Source: CAVSZB01 sp964420395 (GTDB lineage: Bacteria; Krumholzibacteriota; Krumholzibacteriia; LZORAL124-64-63). Taken from it: 6,374 nt of DNA. The first letter of the stretch is position 1. The number at the start of each line of letters is the position of its first letter. The translations under genes were made by a program, and so were the position numbers. Of this stretch, positions 1-5,247 are shown one piece after another. Under the pieces are notes generated by a model. The model was not told where the DNA came from, did not search any database, and saw only the letters and a program-made list of their open reading frames with translations. The DNA is taken from assembly GCA_964420395.1 (NCBI GenBank), contig CAYQTJ010000180.1, positions 1 to 6,374 on the forward strand. Direction: 5' to 3'.

Positions 1-1
1 C

Positions 2-520
2 GGCCCCGCGCTGCGCGCCGCGGCGCAGCGCCTGCTGGCGGAGTTGCCGGCCGGCGGCGGCGGGGTCCGGGCGGCTGACCGCTGCCTGGCGCTCGGCGAA
101 CTGCTGCGCCTCGGCGGACTCGAGGCGGAGGCCGAGCTGCTCTACCGCCGCGGCCTCGCCGCGCGCCCCGACCACCCGCTCCTCCTGCACAACTCCGGCA
201 ACCAGCTGCTGGCGCGGGGCGACGTCGCCGGCGCGCGCGCCCGCTTCGCCGCCGCCGTCGCGGCCAACGGCCGGCTGGTCGACGCGCGGCTGAACCTCGG
301 CGTCTGCCTGTTCCGCGAGGGGGACCTGGCGGGGGCCGCCGTGCAGTTCGGCATCGTGACGCGACAGGCGCCCCGCCGCGCGGAGGCGTGGGCGAACCTC
401 GGCGAGGCGCGCCTGCGCCTGGGCGACCGGGCCGGGGCCCGCCGGGCGCTGGCCCGGGCGGTCGCCCTGCGCCCCGCCGACGCGCAGCTGCGCCGCCGGC
501 TCGCCGATCTGGGCGGCTGA
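2..520 (+). CDS. TPR-repeat protein, 3' part (5' end outside window)
   Basis: The reading frame is open from the left edge to a TGA at 518-520, giving 172 codons, so the true start lies upstream; an in-frame TTG at 44 is unlikely to be the start. The product consists of about four 34-residue tetratricopeptide repeats. Each shows the usual pattern of a small residue at helix A (for example LNLGVCLFREGDLAGAAVQF and WANLGEARLRLGDRAGARRA) and a Pro at the repeat end (ARPDHP, LRPADA). A short Leu/Arg-rich capping helix ends the protein. TPR arrays are protein-protein interaction scaffolds; the partner cannot be read from sequence. No catalytic domain is visible in the part present, though one could lie in the missing N-terminus. 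The gene converges on the DUF4139 gene, 84 bp away, with a hairpin between them. Composition is very Ala/Arg/Leu-rich, as expected at this GC content. Confidence 0.85.
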   Translation, partial: GPALRAAAQRLLAELPAGGGGVRAADRCLALGELLRLGGLEAEAELLYRRGLAARPDHPLLLHNSGNQLLARGDVAGARARFAAAVAANGRLVDARLNLGVCLFREGDLAGAAVQFGIVTRQAPRRAEAWANLGEARLRLGDRAGARRALARAVALRPADAQLRRRLADLGG

Positions 521-543
521 GGCCCGTCACCAGCCCGCCAAGC

Positions 544-573
544 GACGGGGGCGGCCGCCCGGCCGCCCCCGTT
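544..573. terminator. GC-rich hairpin between convergent genes, probable bidirectional terminator
   Basis: Positions 545-557 and 560-572 are perfect reverse complements (13 bp, core GGGGGCGGCC / GGCCGCCCCC) around a 2-nt centre. A G.T wobble can extend the stem at 544/573. A real RNA would open to an 11-12 bp stem with a 4-6 nt loop. It lies in the 84-bp gap between two genes that end towards each other, where a shared terminator is expected. There is no clear U-tract on either side (only scattered T residues at 572-579), so it is not a textbook intrinsic terminator. It could act with Rho or simply block 3' exonucleases. Confidence 0.5.
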
Positions 574-604
574 CCCGTTCCCGGCCCGCGACCCGGGGCC
601 GCCG

Positions 605-2068
605 CTAGTAGGTCACCTGCAGCCGGTAGGTCAGCACGGTCTCCCCGTTCGCCGGCACCGGCACGTCGAACTCCAGGGCCGACACGCTCTTCCGGCGCGC
701 CGGCAGCGACGACTCGATGACCTGCCAGTCCCCGCCGGTCGGCTCGACCACCTCCACGGTGACCGCCTCGGCCTTGTGGTTGCGCAGCACCAGGCGGTAG
801 GCCGACTGGTGCACGTTCTCGGCGATCCGCCGGTAGTCGGTCTGCGTCCGCTCCGCCACGAGGTCGAACGCGACGCCGATCTGCAGCTCGACCTCCTCGT
901 CCTTGGGCGTGTGGTCGATGCGGTCCTCGCCCAGCAGCTGGCGCCCGCCGGAGGCGGCCTGGCCGTAGACCCGCACCGTGCCGGCCGGCAGCGGCAGCCC
1001 GAGGCCGTTCGCCTGGCGGTTCTCGAACGTGAGCGACACCGCCACCTTCTCCTCGGACCTCTGCTTCGGTCGCGGGCCCTGGAACCAGTATCCCTGGCCG
1101 CCGAGCCGGTAGTGCCGCTGCACTCCGACGCCGTCCGCCTCGAACAGCGACACCTGCTTGATCTGCGCGTCCTTGAGCGTGGTCACCCCCGGCAGCGTGT
1201 AGAGGTGGTAATCGTAGAGCGCCTCCTCCTGCACCCCCGCGGCGTAGTCGGCCGCCGCCTCGGCCTTCATCATCAGCCGCGGCGCCGGCTGCGGCCGCAC
1301 CTGGTTGATCTCCCCCGCCACCAGCAGCAGGCGGGCGTCGCCGTAGGCGCCGCCGCTGCGGTTGTCGATCGAGACCCAGGCCTGCAGGCCGGCGCGCTCC
1401 CCCTTCGGGTCGAGCTGCAGCACGTAGTCGGTGGACCAGGAGACGCCGCGCGTCAGGTACGACGCCTCCACCTCGGTCCGGCCCCCCTTGCCGGCGTCGA
1501 GCCGCCAGACCAGCGTGGGGCGGGCCCGCAGGTTGGCCGGCAGCGCCGACAGCGCGATCCGACCCGGCACCTCGAAGAGCACCTCGCCGTCCACCTCGAA
1601 GACCGGTCCGGCGGTCATGCCGAGCAGCCGGCCCTTGATTCGCTTGCCGTCCTCCTGGATCCAGGCGAGCTCCTGGCCGATGTACTTCTCGAGGATCTTG
1701 TCGCGCGACAGCAGGTCGAACTCGTAGTCCTGCTCGAGCAGCCGCACCGGCGACTTCGCGCCGAAGTCGACCAGCAGCGACCGCGGCTCGATCTGCGCCG
1801 GCACGTCGCGGAACTCGAGCGCGCAGGCCCCCTTCGGCAGCTCCACGGCGCGCACCTCGCGCACGAGCGCCAGATCGTTGTTGTAGATCGTCACGTCCAG
1901 GGCCTGCCGCCCCTGCGCGTCGGAGGCCGCCACCGGCACCGGGGGCGTGGCGGCCCCCGCCGCGACCCCGCCGACCAGCAGCGCGACGGCCGCCGCCGCC
2001 AGGACCGCCCGTCCCCCGCCCCCCGCCCGGCCCCCGCGCCGGGAGCGGACCGTCTCCTGCCTGCGCAT
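605..2068 (-). CDS. Secreted DUF4139 domain-containing protein
   Basis: This encodes 487 aa. The ATG at 2068 is chosen because AAGGAG (2076-2081) lies 7 nt upstream; an in-frame ATG at 2110 would add 14 residues without a comparable ribosome site. Residues 1-40 look like a signal peptide: an Arg-rich n-region, an Ala/Val/Leu core at about 21-37 and small residues near 38-40, so the protein is probably exported. The rest matches the DUF4139 family by its hallmark segments: VTIYNNDLALVRE near residue 59, the central YTLPGVTTLKDAQIKQVSLF segment, LPAGTVRVY, GEDRIDHTPK and AFDLVAERTQTDYR, ending in a beta-rich tail. Family members are predicted extracytoplasmic beta-rich proteins whose biochemical function is not established. 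Length is normal for the family and the frame is intact. The gene is divergent from the CheY-like gene and convergent with the TPR gene, so it is probably monocistronic. Confidence 0.9.
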   Translation of the reverse strand: MRRQETVRSRRGGRAGGGGRAVLAAAAVALLVGGVAAGAATPPVPVAASDAQGRQALDVTIYNNDLALVREVRAVELPKGACALEFRDVPAQIEPRSLLVDFGAKSPVRLLEQDYEFDLLSRDKILEKYIGQELAWIQEDGKRIKGRLLGMTAGPVFEVDGEVLFEVPGRIALSALPANLRARPTLVWRLDAGKGGRTEVEASYLTRGVSWSTDYVLQLDPKGERAGLQAWVSIDNRSGGAYGDARLLLVAGEINQVRPQPAPRLMMKAEAAADYAAGVQEEALYDYHLYTLPGVTTLKDAQIKQVSLFEADGVGVQRHYRLGGQGYWFQGPRPKQRSEEKVAVSLTFENRQANGLGLPLPAGTVRVYGQAASGGRQLLGEDRIDHTPKDEEVELQIGVAFDLVAERTQTDYRRIAENVHQSAYRLVLRNHKAEAVTVEVVEPTGGDWQVIESSLPARRKSVSALEFDVPVPANGETVLTYRLQVTY

Positions 2069-2289
2069 GCCGCCTCTCCTTCCCGACCGGCGTCCGTCCC
2101 CCGCGGACATCAGGCTAAAGGGGGCCGCCGGTCGCGTCGAAAGCAAGGTACACCATGAAGATGCCCGGCCGCCACGCCCGCGTGGGGCCGGACTCCGGCG
2201 CGGACCGTCCGCGCGCGGAAGCACCGGAAGCCGCCGCTCGCGGCCGCACCGCCACCGCCAGGGCAGCGCGGGCCCTGGGGAGGACAATG
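2069..2289. promoter_or_regulatory. Divergent intergenic region with two dyad/hairpin elements
   Basis: This 221-bp gap separates the starts of the DUF4139 gene and the CheY-like gene and must hold both promoters. I found no convincing sigma-70 promoter on either strand. Two dyads stand out. At 2165-2191, CCGGCC, a bulged G, then CCACG pairs with CGTGG-GGCCGG around a CCCG loop (11 bp). At 2198-2214, GCGCGGACCGTCCGCGC is a perfect 8-bp inverted repeat around a single C. They could be RNA hairpins in the leader of the receiver gene or an operator. Short GC dyads are frequent by chance at this base composition. An open frame with an ATG at 2155 crosses this region (see the receiver entry). Confidence 0.4.
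2277..2283 (+). promoter_or_regulatory. Shine-Dalgarno sequence that decides the receiver start
   Basis: GGGGAGG sits 6 nt before the ATG at 2290 and only 3 nt before the ATG at 2287. The spacing favours 2290, which gives a protein starting MGNTVLIVDD, as is usual for CheY-like receivers. Confidence 0.6.
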
Positions 2290-2664
2290 ATGGGCAACAC
2301 CGTACTCATCGTGGACGACGCCGAGTTCATGCGCGTGATGCTCAGGGAGATCGTGTGCGAGATGGGGCTGACCGTGGCGGGCGAGGCGGGCGACGGCGAG
2401 CAGGCGGTGCGCCTGTACCGCGAACTGAAACCCGACCTCGTCGCGCTCGACATCACGATGCCCCGCCTCGACGGCATCGGCGCGCTGAAGGCGATCGTCG
2501 CGGCCGATCCGGACGCGAACGTGATCATGATCAGCGCCCTCGGACAGAAGCAGAAGGTGCTCGAGGCGATCAAGAGCGGCGCGCGCGATTTCCTGGTGAA
2601 GCCGTTCGACCCGGATCGGGTGCGCGAGACCGTCGGTCGCTGCCTCGACGCGACGATCGCCTGA
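2290..2664 (+). CDS. Stand-alone CheY-type response regulator receiver
   Basis: This encodes 124 aa, a single receiver domain with no output domain. All phospho-acceptor features are present: acidic pair D9-D10 (LIVDD), phosphorylation site D54 (LVALDITMP), S82 in the Thr/Ser switch position, and K104 in the FLVKPF motif. The segment after the acidic pair (AEFMRVML) and DITMPRLDGI resemble the Bacillus/archaeal-type CheY group. It is expected to be phosphorylated by a histidine kinase and to act through protein contacts. No kinase, receptor or other che gene is in the window, so it is an orphan here and chemotaxis is not proven. Start 2290 is preferred over 2287 from ribosome-site spacing. 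An alternative ATG at 2155, preceded by AAGG, would add a 45-residue Arg/Ala-rich extension with no family counterpart. It converges on the TPR gene 48 bp away; I see no clear terminator hairpin in that gap. Confidence 0.92.
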   Translation: MGNTVLIVDDAEFMRVMLREIVCEMGLTVAGEAGDGEQAVRLYRELKPDLVALDITMPRLDGIGALKAIVAADPDANVIMISALGQKQKVLEAIKSGARDFLVKPFDPDRVRETVGRCLDATIA

Positions 2665-2712
2665 TACCCCGCCGCGCCAGCCCCGGTTCCCCGCCGACCG
2701 CCCCCCGCGGGC

Positions 2713-3600
2713 TCAGAGCGTGCCGCCGAAGCCGCCGGCGTTGACGGCGCGGGCGTGGCGGTAGTGCTGGCGCGCCTCCTGGTGCAGCAGCAGCGCGTCG
2801 CAGGTGAGGCCGAGCTGGTAGTGCAGCCGCGGATCCTCCGGGAAGGACTCCAGGGCCCGCCGCAGCGCCAGCAGCGCCTCGTCGTAACGTCCCACCTTGT
2901 GCAGGCAGGCGCCGGCGTGGAACTGGGCGCGGCCGAGGCGCGCGTCGAGCTCGAAGGCGCGGCGGAAGCGCACCGTCGCCTCGCGGTAGAGCCCCTTGCG
3001 CATCTGGCAGAGACCGGCGTAGTAGTGCCCCAGCGCCGAGTCCGGGGCGAGCAGCAGCGCCTGCTCGAAGCAGTTCAGCGCCCGCTCGAAATCGTCCTGG
3101 TGGAAATGCACGAGGCCGAGGTTCTGCCATCCCTGCGCGTCGGGCCGTGCCGCGATCGCCGCCTCGAAGGCCCGCACCGCCTCCTCCGCGCGCCCCGCCT
3201 CCGCGTAGATGGCGCCGAGGTTGTTGTGCGCCTCGGCATTGCGCGGGTCCCGGGAGAGCGCCCCCTGGTAGCTGCGCACCGCCTCCTCCCGCTGGCCGAG
3301 GCGGTCGAGCACCGTGCCGAGGTTCAGCAGGTGGCGGGCCTCCTCCGGCGCCAGCTCGGCGGCGCGCCGGAAGGCGACGGCCGCCTCGGGAAGCAGTCCG
3401 AGCTTGCGGGTGGCGCAGCCGAGCCGGTAGTGCCATTCGGGCTGGCGCGGATCGCGCGCGACCGCGGCCGCGTAGGCCTGACGGGCGGCGTCCAGGTCGC
3501 CCTCCCCCTCGGCGCGCTGGCCGAGCGCGAACCACTCGGCGCCGGAGCGGGCGGCGGGATCGCCGGAGGCCGGCAGCGGGTCATGGTGCGGATCTGACAT
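2713..3600 (-). CDS. TPR-repeat protein with eight repeats
   Basis: This encodes 295 aa. After about 20 polar N-terminal residues (MSDPHHDPLP...), nearly the whole protein is tetratricopeptide repeats of about 34 residues, starting near residues 21, 55, 89, 123, 156, 190, 224 and 258. Typical repeat cores are HNNLGAIYAEAGRAEEAVRA and WQNLGLVHFHQDDFERALNC. Repeats usually end in a Pro (ARDPRQP, SRDPRNA, APDSA, FPEDP). There is no signal peptide or membrane segment, so it is probably a cytoplasmic scaffold. The ATG at 3600 is chosen over an in-frame TTG at 3636 because the TTG falls inside a likely -35 box. No Shine-Dalgarno sequence precedes 3600, which fits leaderless translation. The gene lies 56 bp downstream of the MglA-like GTPase gene on the same strand, so it may also be read as the second gene of that operon. 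Its binding partner is unknown; the GTPase is one candidate by position only. Confidence 0.9.
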   Translation of the reverse strand: MSDPHHDPLPASGDPAARSGAEWFALGQRAEGEGDLDAARQAYAAAVARDPRQPEWHYRLGCATRKLGLLPEAAVAFRRAAELAPEEARHLLNLGTVLDRLGQREEAVRSYQGALSRDPRNAEAHNNLGAIYAEAGRAEEAVRAFEAAIAARPDAQGWQNLGLVHFHQDDFERALNCFEQALLLAPDSALGHYYAGLCQMRKGLYREATVRFRRAFELDARLGRAQFHAGACLHKVGRYDEALLALRRALESFPEDPRLHYQLGLTCDALLLHQEARQHYRHARAVNAGGFGGTL

Positions 3601-3607
3601 GCGGGTG

Positions 3608-3636
3608 AGGATAAGCGAGACGGGACGGCCGGTCAA
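3608..3636 (-). promoter_or_regulatory. Sigma-70-like promoter giving a probable leaderless TPR mRNA
   Basis: On the minus strand, TTGACC (3636-3631) is followed by exactly 17 nt and TATCCT (3613-3608), matching 5/6 of the -35 and 4/6 of the -10 consensus. Seven nucleotides separate the -10 from the A of the ATG at 3600, so transcription would begin at or within a base or two of the start codon. This fits the absence of a Shine-Dalgarno sequence. The element lies wholly in the 56-bp gap after the GTPase gene, so it would be an internal operon promoter. Confidence 0.55.
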
Positions 3637-3656
3637 CCGCGCCGCCGGCCGGCGGC

Positions 3657-4538
3657 TCAGTCCACGCCGGGGCCGCGGCCGTCCACTTCCAGTTCGAGCA
3701 CGATCCGGACCGTGCCGTGCCGCTCCAGCAGCGAGCGGGGCACGCGCACCGGCACGACGATCGGGGGACGGCGGGCGGCGAACAGCGCTTCGCTCCGCTC
3801 GTCCGGCTCGATGCGCAGCACCCGGTCGTCGCCCACGGCGGGGGCCGTCACGGCGGCCGTGCGCGGGACGGCCGACGGCGCCGTCGTCGCCCCCGGCAGC
3901 CCGGCCGGGGCCTGGTCGCGCCCGCAGTCCGACCCCTCGCCCTCCTCGGCCGCGCCCGGGGCGCGGTCGAGCTGGCGCATCGCCAGGCCGAGCACGGCGC
4001 GCAGCGTCTCGCGCACCCCCACCCCCTGCTCCGCGACGGCCGGGAACGACGGCATGCCCCAGGGGTTGAGGAGGCTCTCGAGCCGGTCCACCGGCAGGCG
4101 CCCCGGAGCGTCCTGGCGGTTGTACTGGATCACCATCGGCAGGGAGGTCAGGTCGTAGCCCCCCGCCTCGAGATCGGTCTTGAGCGTCTCGAGCGCGCTC
4201 AGGTTGAGGTCGAGGCGGTCGGCGCAGGAGTCGGCCACGAACACGACGCCGTCGAACGGAAAGCCGCCGCCGGCGGCCGCGGGGGCGGCCGCCACGGCCG
4301 CGTCGGCCGCCACGGCCTCGACGATCCAGGGACCGAGCTCGCCGGCGTCCACGCGAAAGCTGAAGCGCTCGCCCCCCTCCCCCCCGACGACCGGCACCCG
4401 GTACGCCTGCGGCACGCAGCTGGCGATCTGGGCCAGGTTCGCGGTCTTGCCGCTGCCGGGCGGCCCGAAGTAGAGCACGCGGCAGGTGCGCGCCGGCGCG
4501 GCGGTGGCGGTGGCGGTGGTCCGGTGGCTGTCCATCAT
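3657..4538 (-). CDS. Atypical MglA-like small GTPase homologue with C-terminal extension
   Basis: This encodes 293 aa. A Thr/Ala-rich N-terminus precedes a P-loop, GPPGSGKT (G25-T32), followed by ANLAQI, as in MglA. The stretch VVFVADS (98-104), LDLNLSALETLK (109-120), LPMVIQYNRQD (133-143, with the NKxD-type base motif N140-D143) and the helix after GVGVRETL (172-179) match MglA-type Ras-like GTPases, which set cell polarity and motility. Unusually, the switch II motif (DxxG, or PGQ in MglA) is not recognisable. The segment between the P-loop and VVFVADS is instead VDAGELG plus an Ala/Gly-rich stretch (75-92), so hydrolysis may be impaired or the fold altered. Residues 191-250 are a low-complexity linker and about 257-286 form a beta-like tail (IVVPVRVPRSLLERHG...) absent from the usual roughly 195-aa MglA. 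The start at 4538 (ATGATG; 4535 also possible) has GAAAGG 9 nt upstream and follows a sigma-54 promoter. No MglB-like protein is in the window. Confidence 0.85.
   Translation of the reverse strand: MMDSHRTTATATAAPARTCRVLYFGPPGSGKTANLAQIASCVPQAYRVPVVGGEGGERFSFRVDAGELGPWIVEAVAADAAVAAAPAAAGGGFPFDGVVFVADSCADRLDLNLSALETLKTDLEAGGYDLTSLPMVIQYNRQDAPGRLPVDRLESLLNPWGMPSFPAVAEQGVGVRETLRAVLGLAMRQLDRAPGAAEEGEGSDCGRDQAPAGLPGATTAPSAVPRTAAVTAPAVGDDRVLRIEPDERSEALFAARRPPIVVPVRVPRSLLERHGTVRIVLELEVDGRGPGVD
4502..4519. repeat. (CGGTGG)3 in-frame hexamer repeat
   Basis: Three perfect tandem CGGTGG units lie within the start of the MglA-like gene and encode alternating Thr-Ala just before the P-loop. Because the unit is 6 bp, slippage would change the length of the N-terminal tail without shifting the frame. 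Confidence 0.7.
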
Positions 4539-4547
4539 GTGCAGGGG

Positions 4548-4553
4548 CCTTTC
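4548..4553 (-). promoter_or_regulatory. Shine-Dalgarno sequence of the MglA-like gene
   Basis: GAAAGG on the minus strand is 9 nt from the ATG at 4538. It falls inside the roughly 20-nt leader predicted from the sigma-54 promoter, which supports this start over upstream in-frame TTG/GTG codons. Confidence 0.5.
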
Positions 4554-4568
4554 ATCCCCGATCCGCAA

Positions 4569-4584
4569 TGCAAACGCCGTGCCT
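4569..4584 (-). promoter_or_regulatory. Sigma-54 (-24/-12) promoter for the MglA-like gene
   Basis: Read on the minus strand, AGGCACG-GCGT-TTGCA matches the sigma-54 consensus TGGCACG-N4-TTGCA at 11 of 12 fixed positions; the only mismatch is the first base. The diagnostic GG (4583-4582) and GC (4571-4570) are separated by exactly 10 nt. Counting 12 nt from the -12 position gives a start near 4558, about 20 nt before the ATG at 4538 and just upstream of the ribosome site. Sigma-54 promoters need an ATP-dependent enhancer-binding protein, which is not encoded in this window. Confidence 0.78.
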
Positions 4585-4598
4585 TCCACGATCACGTC

Positions 4599-4623
4599 CA
4601 AACGATTGAGATTGAGCCGTTTG
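4599..4623. promoter_or_regulatory. Inverted repeat CAAACG-N13-CGTTTG, candidate activator site
   Basis: Two perfect 6-bp arms lie between the two divergent sigma-54 promoters, in the most AT-rich stretch of the window. The spacer contains a tandem ATTGAG-ATTGAG. The dyad centre is about 53 bp from the predicted minus-strand start and 67 bp from the plus-strand start, close but possible for an enhancer-binding protein. The same hexamer recurs at 4571-4576 and, inverted, at 4648-4653, but there it overlaps the sigma-54 boxes. Function as an operator is inferred. Confidence 0.4.
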
Positions 4624-4651
4624 CGAAATCGCGCGCCGCCCCGCGCCCGTT

Positions 4652-4667
4652 TGGCGGGCAATTTGCA
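4652..4667 (+). promoter_or_regulatory. Sigma-54 (-24/-12) promoter for the 146-aa unknown gene
   Basis: TGGCGGG-CAAT-TTGCA matches TGGCACG-N4-TTGCA at 10 of 12 fixed positions, with GG (4653-4654) and GC (4665-4666) exactly 10 nt apart. The predicted start is near 4678, leaving a leader of about 129 nt. That leader holds a 12-bp palindrome at the start point (CGGGCGCGCCCG, 4673-4684) and two small hairpins: GCCGT-GAAG-ACGGC at 4704-4717 and GCCGCG-GTCG-CGCGGC at 4758-4773. Confidence 0.72.
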
Positions 4668-4806
4668 TGCAGCGGGCGCGCCCGGAGCGCACCCCCCGGC
4701 CCCGCCGTGAAGACGGCTCAAGCGGGGCGCGCCGGATGCGATACAGGAAGACGAGCCGCCGCGGTCGCGCGGCACCGCCCACCCCCCGGACTTCGGAGCG
4801 AATGGC

Positions 4807-5247
4807 ATGACCGTCACCAATACGGACCGCATCCTCAAGGCGATGTTCACCCGGCTGCTGCAGATGGAGGTCGACCCCGCGGTCATCGAGAAGCTGGTGC
4901 TCGTGGTGGACGGCGTGATGGACCGCCTGAGCGACAATCTCGACCTCGAGACCGTCCAGGGCCAGAACACCTTCCGCGCCCTGGTCTGCTCGATGATCGT
5001 CCACGGCTGGGGCATGGGCATGCACCCGTTCAACAACCCGGGCTGCAACCAGGAGGGGGAGACCATCGAGGTCAAGGTGTCCAAGGACATCCTGATGCCG
5101 ATGACCGACCTGCAGTCGCTGCGCTATCTCAAGAAGGACTCCGACGGGCGGGTGCGCAAAGCGCTGTTCGAGCCGGACCAGAACACGCGGATCCGTCAGC
5201 ACATCGACGCGATCCTGGCGGACATCAGCCGGGGCAAGGGGAGCTGA
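4807..5247 (+). CDS. Unrecognised 146-aa protein, sigma-54-linked
   Basis: I do not recognise a family. The ATG at 4807 has GGAG (4795-4798) 8 nt upstream; the ATG at 4802 is out of frame. The protein is probably cytoplasmic: no signal peptide or transmembrane helix is evident. Residues 5-50 are predicted helical (TDRILKAMFTRLLQMEVDPA, then VIEKLVLVVDGVMDRL). Next comes a conserved-looking segment, ALVCSMIVHGWGMGMHPFNN, containing C61, H66, W68 and H73, followed by PGCNQ with C80. The cluster of Cys and His could hint at metal or cofactor binding, but the spacing matches no motif I know. A short strand (TIEVKVSKD) and a charged helical C-terminus (IRQHIDAILADI) follow. Its codon use is clean and high-GC3. 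It is divergent from the MglA-like gene with paired sigma-54 promoters, implying co-regulation, and its 3' end overlaps the RsbW-like gene by 23 bp. Confidence 0.85.
   Translation: MTVTNTDRILKAMFTRLLQMEVDPAVIEKLVLVVDGVMDRLSDNLDLETVQGQNTFRALVCSMIVHGWGMGMHPFNNPGCNQEGETIEVKVSKDILMPMTDLQSLRYLKKDSDGRVRKALFEPDQNTRIRQHIDAILADISRGKGS

Noticed and set aside
2116..2143. Sigma-28-like element TAAA-N16-GTCGAAAG before the CheY-like gene
   Set aside because: The -35 is perfect, but the -10 matches 5/8 and the spacing is 16 rather than 15; too weak to call.
2140..2156. Sigma-54-like motif GG...TTGC on the minus strand upstream of the DUF4139 gene
   Set aside because: The GG and GC are 8 nt apart, not the required 10.
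776..2158. Long plus-strand open frame of 460 codons opposite the DUF4139 gene
   Set aside because: It is the antisense shadow of a recognised family gene. The His/Arg/Leu-rich translation has no domain, and GC-rich DNA rarely has stops in such frames.
2665..2712. Terminator between the receiver and TPR genes
   Set aside because: The 48-bp gap holds only a short CCCGCGGG palindrome and no convincing stem-loop with a U-tract.
2570..3535. Minus-strand open frame of 321 codons overlapping the TPR gene
   Set aside because: Frame-shifted shadow of the TPR gene; the translation is Arg/Ala/Pro low complexity without repeats of the TPR type.
4535..4555. Six-codon upstream ORF (MKGPCT) whose stop overlaps the GTPase start as ATGA
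   Set aside because: The predicted transcript starts near 4558, only about 3 nt before this ATG, and there is no ribosome site for it; probably chance.
4718..4744. Sigma-28-like element TCAA-N15-TGCGATAC before the 146-aa gene
   Set aside because: It matches only 3/4 and 5/8 of the sigma-28 consensus, and a much better sigma-54 promoter lies upstream.
4539..5090. Upstream extension of the MglA-like reading frame
   Set aside because: The frame stays open to 5090, but this part runs through the sigma-54 promoters and antisense to the 146-aa gene. The P-loop near the ATG at 4538 and the ribosome site there define the start.
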